Assembly (NCBI GenBank): GCA_003647035.1
Contig: QMMB01000153.1
Coordinates: 1-7,448, forward strand
Length of the DNA stretch: 7,448 nucleotides
Reading direction: 5' to 3'
DNA from: Deltaproteobacteria bacterium
GTDB lineage: Bacteria > Myxococcota_A > Polyangia > Polyangiales > Houyiibacteriaceae
This document shows, in pieces, positions 1 to 6,244 of this stretch (position 1 is the stretch's first letter; each line of letters starts with the position of its first letter). Position numbers and translations under genes: made by a program. The notes under the pieces were generated by a model. It had not been told where the DNA came from. It saw only the letters and a list, made by a program, of their open reading frames with translations, and ran no database searches.

Positions 1-1
1 C

Positions 2-883
2 CGGATGGACCGGCGCACTCGGGACGTCCCCGACGGCGAGAGGCTCGGCCTCACGATTCTCGGCGTGTTCCCGCGGGTTGGCGAAGCCAGCTCCACGACC
101 CCGAGTTACGGCCGGGGGCGCAGCAAGAGAAAACGCGTCGAGGTCGTGGAAAGCGTCGTTCAGATCGTCCACACCCACCCGATGTCGATGGCAGCCGAAT
201 CGTGCCGGACCGTGCGCACGAACCTGATGTTCATGGCGGCTGAGTCGCCCAACAAGACGATGGTCGTCACAAGCGCGAACCCGAAAGACGGCAAAACCAC
301 GGTCGCCACCAACATCGCGATCGCGCTCGCTCAAAGTGGACAGCGTGTACTGCTGGTCGATGCCGACCTGCGCCGCCCGAGCATCCACAAAGCGTTTGAC
401 GTCGACAATCGCGTCGGCCTGACCAGCGCCCTCGTGGGGGAGCGAAGCCTCTCTCAGGTCACCGCCGATGTGGGCATCGACAAGCTGTCTGTCGTCACCT
501 GCGGGCCCTTGCCACCCAATCCGGCAGAGCTCCTGCATACCAAGCAGTTCTCACGCCTGCTCGAAGAGGCGGCGTCGCAATACGACCGCGTGATTTTCGA
601 CAGCCCGCCGCTACGAGCGGTCACGGATGCGGCGATTCTTGCGCCGCAGTGTGGCGGCGTTCTACTCGTCGTTCGCGCGCGGGCAACCACACGGGACGCG
701 GTCATCTCGGCGATTCGAAGCCTCCGGGACGTCCGCGCCAACATCTTGGGAGGCGTCCTCAACGACGTGGACCCGACGAGCGGGGAACATGGTTACCTCG
801 GCGGCAACTATTACCACTACTATCGAAGCGAAGAACACCCCGAGGAGGTCGACTCCGACGGCCACAGTCAGTCGGCTGCCTGA
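2..883 (+). CDS. Tyrosine-protein kinase domain of a Wzc/CpsD-like polysaccharide co-polymerase (5' partial)
   Basis: This is the cytoplasmic BY-kinase part of an exopolysaccharide/capsule regulator, which autophosphorylates on a C-terminal tyrosine cluster and so controls polymer export at the inner membrane. Counting from the ATG at 5, visible motifs are the EX2RX2R oligomerisation motif (E65, R68, R71), a Walker A loop ANPKDGKTT (91-99), Walker A' LLVDADLRRP (116-125), the family block LPPNPAELL (169-177), and Walker B VIFDSPP (196-202). The tail has a tyrosine cluster (Y264, Y269, Y270, Y272, Y273). The frame is open to the left edge, and the first 25 residues resemble the linker that follows the second membrane helix in full-length Wzc proteins (ending LGLTILGVFPRV). 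I therefore read this as the end of a longer protein with a Wzz domain outside the window, and the ATG at 5 as internal. The Walker A loop has KDGKTT where GEGKST is usual. The stop overlaps the end of the convergent gene by 16 bases. Confidence 0.9.
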   Translation, partial: RMDRRTRDVPDGERLGLTILGVFPRVGEASSTTPSYGRGRSKRKRVEVVESVVQIVHTHPMSMAAESCRTVRTNLMFMAAESPNKTMVVTSANPKDGKTTVATNIAIALAQSGQRVLLVDADLRRPSIHKAFDVDNRVGLTSALVGERSLSQVTADVGIDKLSVVTCGPLPPNPAELLHTKQFSRLLEEAASQYDRVIFDSPPLRAVTDAAILAPQCGGVLLVVRARATTRDAVISAIRSLRDVRANILGGVLNDVDPTSGEHGYLGGNYYHYYRSEEHPEEVDSDGHSQSAA

Positions 884-3294
884 ACCGCGCCGGACTTGGC
901 CAGCACTGCGGCAAACGCCCTCTCGCTGCCTGCGTTCCACGCTCGTGCAAACTCGAGCGCGCGGTTGGCGACGGCGCGGCGTTCCGAATTGTCGCGTAGG
1001 AGTGCTTGGATCGCGCGCACGAGCTCGTCGGCCGTATCACCGATCACCAGCCCATTGCCATGCGCCTCCTCGAGCCCTTCAGCCCCAATGTGGGTGCTCA
1101 CTGTCGCCATACCGCGCCCCATCGCCTCGATGGCTTTGATCTTCAGGCCCGTGCCAAACCTGTTGGGGACGATCGCGATATTGGCCTGATCGTAGGCCGC
1201 CGCGACATCGTCCACGACGGGCATCGTCTGCACACCCGGCGGAATGTCGACGACGTCGCACACAGGACCGGCGACCAGGAGCTTCACGTCCCCCGATACG
1301 TGAGGCCACACCTCTTCGAGAAAGAACTGGATGCCATCCACATTGGCTTGGTTGCGAGACCCGAGGAATAGCAGCCGATTCTCACGAGGCTCGCGGGGAA
1401 GGTGATCCAGTACGAAAACACGGTGACCGACGGTCACGACCTCGCGCTCCGACCGTGACTGGAACTCCTCCCGCTCTAGATCCTGGATGGCCAGCACCAC
1501 ATCGGCTCGCGAGAATGCAATAGCTTCCTCTTCGGGCGTCGTGGAAAAGCCCGTCCGGCGAAGGCCGAGCTTCCGTTGCCGGGCGAATCGATGAGCCAGG
1601 GAATCGTGCGTGTCGAGAATCTTGAGCACGTCGGGCCCGAACACCTCGAACGCCCGTGACTGATGGGCGTATTCCACCATGACCGCGTCGAACGCGTACT
1701 TCTGCTGAAGCGCTTCGAGGTACGTGTCGACCTCCTCGTCGTACCAGTCGTCGATCGCGAGCTCGTAGTCACTTGTCAGCGCTCCACGCAGCCGTCGAGC
1801 CGCGCGCGCCTGCAAGCTGGGCGGGTAGTGGTACGGAATGGGGTGATAGGCGGCACCCCAATGCTCCAGCATGGCCTCCCGATCGCCTCGGGTTTGCTCG
1901 ATGTGCGCCAGATGCACCTCCCAACCGAGCCCGCCGGCGCGTTCGCATAAGTCGGCGATGCGCGCGCGGTTGCCTTTGTTGGTTGGATGCGTGGCCTCGG
2001 GTGTGATGACCAAAAGGCGTGGCGCCACCGAGGTCGGGTAGCGGGTAGAGAAGTTTCTAGCTTGCATGGCAGCAACCGCAGGCTGGGCCCGGGCAATCCG
2101 CGCGGCGAGATCGTCCCGATGTTCGATCAAAGCTTCGATCGCGCGCCGAATGCCACCAGGGTCGAGCGCCACAGACGGCGGCACGCCAAGCTCAGGCAGG
2201 TCGAAGTACTGCGACAAGCCCACAACCTTGCCTTGATATGCGATGGTGGCCGCAGGGGTACCGTTGCGCAGCGCGGCAATCACGAGATGCATGCGACCGC
2301 TGAACACGGCGTCGACCTGCGTGGTCAACCGCGACACGAAACGCGCTTGCAAGCGAAAGGACGGCCGGGCAAAGCGGGCCCGGTCCTGTGGCTCGAGCCT
2401 ATCCGCGATCGCAGCAAGCAAATTGTCGTCGCTCATCTCCTGCGGTGTTTCGCGATAGTCGTGTGGGATGGCGACGATGGAGACGTCTTCCCGTTCACGA
2501 AAGATGCCAGTGAGAGCGGACGCATAAGCGGCCACGATGTCGTCGATGTCGGCGCCGACCGTGGATTTGAAGGCTCGATGTGACGCGTTGAAGCCAAGCA
2601 CGATGTGTCCGTCAGCGCGACGGGCAGCGATCCACCCAAGCAGAGCAGCCTCGTCATCGTTCTCGGCACCTTCAGGTTCGAGGCCGAATGCAAGGTCCGC
2701 CACGAGCTCGACCGGGCGGCCGAGGTTCTGCGTCAAGCGCGCATGCGAAATCGGGTCGCGAGCGCAGAGGCGCACCGACGAGGGCAAATCACGGAGGGCG
2801 CTTAGCACCAGGGGCGAGGGCTCGGCGTTGAAAGAAAACCCGAGCACCGACACCTCGAGCCCGAGCTCGGCCGCGATGCGCAGGAGATTCACCCTGCGAA
2901 ATGCAACAACCGGCGAGTAGTGGCCATCCAGAACATCGGCCCCGAGACACCACAATTGATCGTACTGCCTGAGGGTAGCGGCCACACCCGGCAGGCTTCG
3001 CAAGTACGAAGATCCGAAGAATCCAGAGAGGTCGAGATGCTCCGTTTCAGGCGGCTCGTTCGGCCAGCGATCACCTTCGACGAAGTCCACGATGCCCACG
3101 AGGTGGCGCTGGCGCGCGAGCTCATCCGTACACACGCTCATCATCGCCTCATCGCCGAGACTTCCCGTGTGAGACGGCGGAAGCAGAAGGGTGCGGAGTG
3201 GCCCCTCATCGCGCTGTCGACCGCGAAGCGCGCGCGTCGCACGGGCGGTTCCTACTGCTGCGCGGGCTTGGAAGTCTCGCCTCCAGGTCGTCAT
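868..3294 (-). CDS. Polysaccharide pyruvyl transferase / GT4-type glycosyltransferase fusion protein
   Basis: This 808-residue two-domain enzyme probably builds a pyruvylated surface glycan. Residues about 34-415 are a polysaccharide pyruvyl transferase domain (CsaB/Pvg1-type, ketal transfer from phosphoenolpyruvate): GSLGDEAMM (44-52), GADVLDGHYS (118-127), and the C-terminal signature GRMHL (333-337) followed by TIAYQGKVVGL (350-360). Residues about 425-800 are a GT-B glycosyltransferase: an N-terminal Rossmann entry LLVITPEATHPTNKGNRARI (427-446), DTHDSLAHRF (561-570), LFLGSRNQANVDG (642-654) leading to EEVWP (660-664), and the donor-site signature GTGLKIKAIEAMGRG (714-728). No signal peptide or membrane helix is visible, so the protein is likely cytosolic. 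The ATG at 3294 follows the flippase stop by 10 bases, with GGAGG four bases upstream. Donor and acceptor sugars cannot be read from the sequence. Separate single-domain proteins are more usual, and there is no stop or frame change at the junction. Confidence 0.88.
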   Translation of the reverse strand: MTTWRRDFQARAAVGTARATRALRGRQRDEGPLRTLLLPPSHTGSLGDEAMMSVCTDELARQRHLVGIVDFVEGDRWPNEPPETEHLDLSGFFGSSYLRSLPGVAATLRQYDQLWCLGADVLDGHYSPVVAFRRVNLLRIAAELGLEVSVLGFSFNAEPSPLVLSALRDLPSSVRLCARDPISHARLTQNLGRPVELVADLAFGLEPEGAENDDEAALLGWIAARRADGHIVLGFNASHRAFKSTVGADIDDIVAAYASALTGIFREREDVSIVAIPHDYRETPQEMSDDNLLAAIADRLEPQDRARFARPSFRLQARFVSRLTTQVDAVFSGRMHLVIAALRNGTPAATIAYQGKVVGLSQYFDLPELGVPPSVALDPGGIRRAIEALIEHRDDLAARIARAQPAVAAMQARNFSTRYPTSVAPRLLVITPEATHPTNKGNRARIADLCERAGGLGWEVHLAHIEQTRGDREAMLEHWGAAYHPIPYHYPPSLQARAARRLRGALTSDYELAIDDWYDEEVDTYLEALQQKYAFDAVMVEYAHQSRAFEVFGPDVLKILDTHDSLAHRFARQRKLGLRRTGFSTTPEEEAIAFSRADVVLAIQDLEREEFQSRSEREVVTVGHRVFVLDHLPREPRENRLLFLGSRNQANVDGIQFFLEEVWPHVSGDVKLLVAGPVCDVVDIPPGVQTMPVVDDVAAAYDQANIAIVPNRFGTGLKIKAIEAMGRGMATVSTHIGAEGLEEAHGNGLVIGDTADELVRAIQALLRDNSERRAVANRALEFARAWNAGSERAFAAVLAKSGAVQAAD

Positions 3295-3298
3295 GCCG

Positions 3299-3303
3299 CC
3301 TCC
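3299..3303 (-). promoter_or_regulatory. Ribosome binding site of the pyruvyl transferase/glycosyltransferase gene
   Basis: GGAGG read on the minus strand, only four bases before the ATG at 3294 and starting one base after the flippase stop TGA (3307-3305). The stop, ribosome site and start lie within 16 bases, which suggests translational coupling. It supports the ATG at 3294 over later starts. Confidence 0.65.
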
Positions 3304-3304
3304 G

Positions 3305-4756
3305 TCATGAAGCGGTCTGCCGGCTCAGCATCAGAGTGACTTTCGACCAGAGCTCCCGCACGAGCGCGGGCGCCAGTAGATACATACCCGCCGAGTAGAC
3401 CGCCGCACCGACCGCGATGCTCAGAAATAACTCCGGCGCAGGACCGAGAGAGAGCCGTTGAACGACGCCGAGCGCGACCACCATGAGGGCAGACGAGAGC
3501 GCGGCAGGCGCGAAGTTCCTGAAGTAGTGTCGCGGAGACACGCCGATCAGATGGCGAAGCGCGAAGAGGTCGAGCGGGATCAACACGTACGCTCTGATGA
3601 CATAAGCGGCGGCGACTGCAACGATGCCCCACCGAACCGCGATGAAGAACGCCACGACGTTCACCGTCGTATGTACGGTCAAGAGCTTGAGGCGAATGTC
3701 GGGCCTCCCAATACCGACGTAGACCGCGAAATTGTAGTAACTGATGGCGTGCACGACGCCGATGAGCGCGAGGATTCGGAGCACGATGCCGCTCTGCGTA
3801 AACTGCTCGCCGAATATCAGGGGGACCGCCGTGGGCGCCACGACGGAGACTCCGATGAAGACCGGCGTGGCAACGACGCTGGCCGCCTGCGTGGAGCGGT
3901 AGAACGCCTCGCGCATGCGATCGGGCTCTCGCTGGAGACGCGAAAACGCCGAAAACGCGACGACCGTTCCGGTCTTCGCCATGACCTGGGTCATCACGCC
4001 AAGAACACGATAGGCGACCGCGTAGTAGCCGAGGGCCACCCCGCCTAGAAACATGCCGATGAGAAAGTCGTCCGACCGTCGATTCAGAAAGTCCAGCAGG
4101 CTCGCGCCCAGCAGGTGAAGGCTGAACCCCAGGAGATCCCGCAAGTGACGCATGGAGAATGTGAGCCGCGGCCACCAAGCCGCAGCACCCCACACCGCGA
4201 GGACCTCCGCTAGACCGCCTAGGAGTTGCTGAACGACCAACGCGTAGACGCCCCATCCCGCGAAGGCGGCGACCACACCGGCCACCCCACCCACGAAGGC
4301 CCCGAAGATCGAGCGAACGGCGAGAAGGCGAAACTCCAATCGCCGCTGCAACAAGCCCACTGGCACCGCAACCAGAGCACGAAGCGGAAGGATGGCAGAC
4401 AGCCAACGCACCACCGGCGCCAGGTCCGGAGCATGGTAGAGCTTCGCGACCCACCCGGCGGACGCCCAAAGCGCTGCTCCCATGAGCGCGCTCAGGACGA
4501 TGTTGGTCCAAAAGGCCGTACTCTCGTGGGCGGGCTCGAGGTGCTCGCGCTGCGTGATCGCGGTGGAAAAACCCTGCCGCACCAGCACCTCCAGGAGCGC
4601 GATGAATACACCCGCCATCGCCACGAGCCCAAAGTCGGCTGGCGTCAGTAGCCGCGCCAGGATGACGAACACCGCGAGCGAAAGGCCCCGACCGCCGACC
4701 GATTGAATGACGGTCCAGAAGACTCCCTTTACCGCCCGGCGCTCGAGATCGCTCAC
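3305..4756 (-). CDS. Polysaccharide flippase, WzxC-like (MOP superfamily)
   Basis: A 483-residue polytopic inner-membrane protein expected to flip lipid-linked polysaccharide repeat units to the periplasm. The N-terminus SDLERRAVKGVFWTV (2-16) is typical of this family. ARLLTPADFGLVAMA (34-48) lies at the end of the first membrane helix, and NRRSDDFLIGMFLGG (225-239) followed by ALGYYAVAYRV (241-251) is the conserved mid-protein block of the Polysacc_synt_3/WzxC group. Hydrophobic stretches run along the whole length, consistent with 12-14 helices (not computed). I chose the GTG at 4756. It forms a GTGA four-base overlap with the stop of the upstream dehydrogenase gene, has GGGAG five bases upstream, and puts the family N-terminus at residue 2. 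The in-frame ATG at 4837 would add 27 Arg/Ala/Ser-rich residues lying inside the upstream gene. The next gene starts 10 bases after this one, consistent with one operon. Substrate specificity is unknown. Confidence 0.9.
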   Translation of the reverse strand: MSDLERRAVKGVFWTVIQSVGGRGLSLAVFVILARLLTPADFGLVAMAGVFIALLEVLVRQGFSTAITQREHLEPAHESTAFWTNIVLSALMGAALWASAGWVAKLYHAPDLAPVVRWLSAILPLRALVAVPVGLLQRRLEFRLLAVRSIFGAFVGGVAGVVAAFAGWGVYALVVQQLLGGLAEVLAVWGAAAWWPRLTFSMRHLRDLLGFSLHLLGASLLDFLNRRSDDFLIGMFLGGVALGYYAVAYRVLGVMTQVMAKTGTVVAFSAFSRLQREPDRMREAFYRSTQAASVVATPVFIGVSVVAPTAVPLIFGEQFTQSGIVLRILALIGVVHAISYYNFAVYVGIGRPDIRLKLLTVHTTVNVVAFFIAVRWGIVAVAAAYVIRAYVLIPLDLFALRHLIGVSPRHYFRNFAPAALSSALMVVALGVVQRLSLGPAPELFLSIAVGAAVYSAGMYLLAPALVRELWSKVTLMLSRQTAS

Positions 4757-5703
4757 GAGAGCTCCCGCGTCGCGCGCTCGAAACGGGCTCGACGCGCTCG
4801 AAACGCGACGTCCAGGAGTGGCCGGTCTCGGCGCCAACGGTCGCGCTCATCCTCGGATGTGCTCTCCCAAACAGCCGCGAGCTCGTCTCCCTCGGCCAAC
4901 TCGACGACTCGCTGGTACACGCCCTGGAGCACGACGTGGGTTCGGGGATCGAGCGGCGGCACGCCGCGAAGCCAGTCGAGGGCAACCAGTGCAGCGCCGA
5001 AGTCAGCCAAGAGTTGCACCGGCCCGTTCGCACGGCGCGTAACCCCGACGAGATACCCGAGGGCTGCGCCGAGTACGTGGATGTCCTCGACCGTACGAAA
5101 AGGCTTGACGTATTCAGTGAAACCGTCACCAGGCAATCGCTCTCCTGCTCGCACTTGCACATGGCGAAGCTCGAGACGCGCATGTGGAATCTCGGGAGCG
5201 AAAGGCGTTGGGGGGTGCACCTCGAGCGTGACACCTGCGCGGTCAGCGGGAATCCGGACGAGGGCCAAATCGGGCCGGCCGTCAGGCTTCTCACCAACCT
5301 TGGCAGCCACGAGCAAGTCCTTGGCCAAGTTGCCGAAGGTGACGAAGGTCTTGGTTCCGTTGAGCTCGTCTCGCCCCCCCACCCGCTCGAGCGTCGTCTT
5401 CATCGCGCGTGGATGCGTTCCTTCGTCCTCCGTGACGCACAGCGCGCACGGCAGCCGGGTTCCCGGAGACAGTTGCTGCAGGGCGGCCGGGTACCCCGCC
5501 GCGAACGCGAGCCCTAGGCGGTCGACGCGCGAGGCGGTAAGCACGGCCGCAGCAAAAGGTGCCGCCCCCGCGTCGCGAGCGGCTTGGTACGCACTCCAAA
5601 CCCACCCTAGATCCCGTTCCGGCTCCGCTTCAGCGCCCGCCCCGAGAACATCGAGCAATTCCGGCCCGGTCTCTCCCACGGCGGGAAGGTAGCACCCGGG
5701 CAT
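4753..5703 (-). CDS. Short acyl-CoA dehydrogenase-like protein
   Basis: A soluble, probably FAD-binding protein of about 316 residues. The middle beta domain of acyl-CoA dehydrogenases is recognisable: CALCVTEDEGTHPRA (86-100), corresponding to the family's A-x-TE-P segment, then LNGTKTFVTFGNLAKDLLVA (114-133), corresponding to LNGxKxFIT and the following strand. An alpha-helical segment with a family-like RLGLAFAAGYPAAL (62-75) precedes it. The C-terminal helical domain is shorter than usual: typical members have about 380 residues, and I cannot find the C-terminal GGxG segment or a clear catalytic glutamate. The protein ends in an Arg-rich helix (RDRPLLDVAFRARRARFERA). The true substrate is unknown. 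The ATG at 5703 is my choice, although its ribosome site is weak. An in-frame ATG at 5820 would add 39 residues covering the whole divergent promoter region, which is unlikely. The stop overlaps the flippase start by four bases, tying this gene to a polysaccharide operon. Confidence 0.8.
   Translation of the reverse strand: MPGCYLPAVGETGPELLDVLGAGAEAEPERDLGWVWSAYQAARDAGAAPFAAAVLTASRVDRLGLAFAAGYPAALQQLSPGTRLPCALCVTEDEGTHPRAMKTTLERVGGRDELNGTKTFVTFGNLAKDLLVAAKVGEKPDGRPDLALVRIPADRAGVTLEVHPPTPFAPEIPHARLELRHVQVRAGERLPGDGFTEYVKPFRTVEDIHVLGAALGYLVGVTRRANGPVQLLADFGAALVALDWLRGVPPLDPRTHVVLQGVYQRVVELAEGDELAAVWESTSEDERDRWRRDRPLLDVAFRARRARFERATRELS
4762..4766 (-). promoter_or_regulatory. Ribosome binding site that decides the flippase start
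   Basis: GGGAG on the minus strand, five bases before the GTG at 4756. The GTG shares four bases (GTGA) with the stop of the upstream gene. Together these favour the GTG over the upstream in-frame ATG at 4837. Confidence 0.6.
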
Positions 5704-5716
5704 TTCGTCAGCGACA

Positions 5717-5730
5717 TCTCGTTGACGAGA
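5717..5730. promoter_or_regulatory. 14-base dyad over the -35 box, candidate operator
   Basis: TCTCGT-TG-ACGAGA is a perfect six-base inverted repeat with a two-base centre. It covers the whole TTGACG -35 box of the predicted rubrerythrin promoter and ends 14 bases upstream of the divergent dehydrogenase start. A repressor bound here could block RNA polymerase and affect both directions. It does not resemble the AT-rich PerR or Fur boxes. The operator role is inferred from position and symmetry only. Confidence 0.45.
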
Positions 5731-5750
5731 GCCGGAAAGACCGCGATAAT
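5722..5750 (+). promoter_or_regulatory. Sigma70-type promoter of the rubrerythrin operon
   Basis: TTGACG (5722-5727) and GATAAT (5745-5750) each match the sigma70 consensus at five of six positions and are separated by the ideal 17 bases. In such a GC-rich sequence this is notable. The predicted transcription start is near 5757, leaving a leader of about 67 bases before the rubrerythrin ATG at 5824. The -35 box lies inside a 14-base dyad. Confidence 0.65.
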
Positions 5751-5756
5751 TCCCCC

Positions 5757-5793
5757 TCTCGACTGGCACGGAGCGGGCTCTATGTAGTCGAGA
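5757..5793 (+). promoter_or_regulatory. Inverted repeat, predicted 5' leader hairpin of the rubrerythrin mRNA
   Basis: TCTCGACT (5757-5764) and AGTCGAGA (5786-5793) are perfect eight-base inverted copies 21 bases apart. A smaller inverted repeat, GAGC-GG-GCTC (5771-5780), sits at the same centre. If transcription starts near 5757, the mRNA would begin with this stem, which could protect the 5' end from decay or act as a regulatory leader. It lacks a U-run, so it does not look like an intrinsic terminator. In DNA form it could instead bind a dimeric regulator. Confidence 0.45.
5764..5779 (+). promoter_or_regulatory. Sigma54-like -24/-12 element (alternative promoter)
   Basis: TGGCACGGAGCGGGCT matches the sigma54 consensus TGGCACG-N4-TTGCT except that GG replaces TT, and GG and GC have the required ten-base spacing. 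Transcription would start near 5790, about 34 bases before the rubrerythrin ATG. It competes with the better sigma70 match just upstream and may be chance in GC-rich DNA. No enhancer-binding-protein site was identified. Confidence 0.25.
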
Positions 5794-5807
5794 CGAAGCA
5801 ACCCATC

Positions 5808-5815
5808 GGAGGAAG
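5808..5815 (+). promoter_or_regulatory. Strong ribosome binding site of rubrerythrin
   Basis: GGAGGAAG lies eight bases before the ATG at 5824, the strongest ribosome site in the window. It suggests efficient translation of rubrerythrin and confirms its start. Confidence 0.8.
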
Positions 5816-5823
5816 AACAAGCC

Positions 5824-6243
5824 ATGTCAGAGCTCAACGGCAGCAAGACCCACGAAAATCTCAAGGCCGCATTTGCGGGCGAGTCCCAGGCGAACCGGCG
5901 CTACCTTTACTTTGCGAAGGTCGCCGACGTCGAAGGGTACCCTCAGATTGCAGGCAATTTCCGCGACACGGCGGAGGGGGAAACCGGCCACGCGCACGGA
6001 CACCTCGACTACCTCAAGAAAGTTGGCGACCCTGCCACGGGTCTGCCCATCGGAGACACCTCCCTCAACCTCGCCGCTGCAGTTGCTGGCGAGACCTACG
6101 AGTACACCGACATGTACCCAGGCTTCGCGAAGACCGCGCGTGAAGAGGGCCACAACGAGATCGCCGACTGGTTCGAAACCTTGGCCAAAGCCGAGAAGTC
6201 CCATGCGGGACGCTTCCAGCTACTTCTCGACGACCTCTCCTGA
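5824..6243 (+). CDS. Rubrerythrin, diiron domain only (no rubredoxin domain)
   Basis: A cytoplasmic ferritin-like diiron protein of 139 residues. Rubrerythrins reduce hydrogen peroxide to water and protect against oxidative stress. All seven expected iron ligands are visible: E20 (in [10 protein letters not shown]), E53 and H56 (in EGETGH), E90 and E93 (in GETYEY), and E124 and H127 (in AEKSH). E20, E53 and H56 have the same numbers as in classical Desulfovibrio rubrerythrin. The C-terminal rubredoxin domain with its two CxxC pairs is absent, because the protein stops just after the fourth helix. Electrons must therefore come from another protein, and the adjacent iron-sulfur protein is the obvious candidate. 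The start is firm: a GGAGGAAG ribosome site sits eight bases upstream and a good sigma70 promoter lies further up. The downstream gene follows after one base. Peroxidase activity is inferred from the family. Confidence 0.95.
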   Translation: MSELNGSKTHENLKAAFAGESQANRRYLYFAKVADVEGYPQIAGNFRDTAEGETGHAHGHLDYLKKVGDPATGLPIGDTSLNLAAAVAGETYEYTDMYPGFAKTAREEGHNEIADWFETLAKAEKSHAGRFQLLLDDLS

Positions 6244-6244
6244 T

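Noticed and set aside
1987..2583. 198-codon plus-strand open frame antisense to the fusion enzyme
   Set aside because: No recognisable motif and Arg-rich composition; the opposite strand encodes the continuous two-domain enzyme.
4773..4805. 13-base direct repeat CGCGCTCGAAACG (4773-4785 and 4793-4805)
   Set aside because: The 20-base period is not a codon multiple and the copies fall in a segment coding for alternating Arg and Ala; most likely codon bias and not a mobile or regulatory repeat.
4757..4837. 27-residue N-terminal extension of the flippase to the ATG at 4837
   Set aside because: It lies inside the upstream gene and is Arg/Ala/Ser-rich; the GTG at 4756 has a better ribosome site, a GTGA overlap and the family N-terminus.
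3291..5297. Long 668-codon minus-strand open frame overlapping the flippase and dehydrogenase genes
   Set aside because: It is out of frame with two well-recognised proteins, its translation is Arg/Gly/Ser-rich without family motifs, and such long shadow frames are common in GC-rich DNA.
4703..5692. 329-codon plus-strand open frame antisense to the dehydrogenase
   Set aside because: Low-complexity Ser/Arg/Pro-rich translation with no domain; the opposite strand carries a recognisable acyl-CoA dehydrogenase.
5704..5820. 39-residue N-terminal extension of the dehydrogenase to the ATG at 5820
   Set aside because: It would cover the entire divergent promoter region, has no family similarity, and begins only four bases from the rubrerythrin start.
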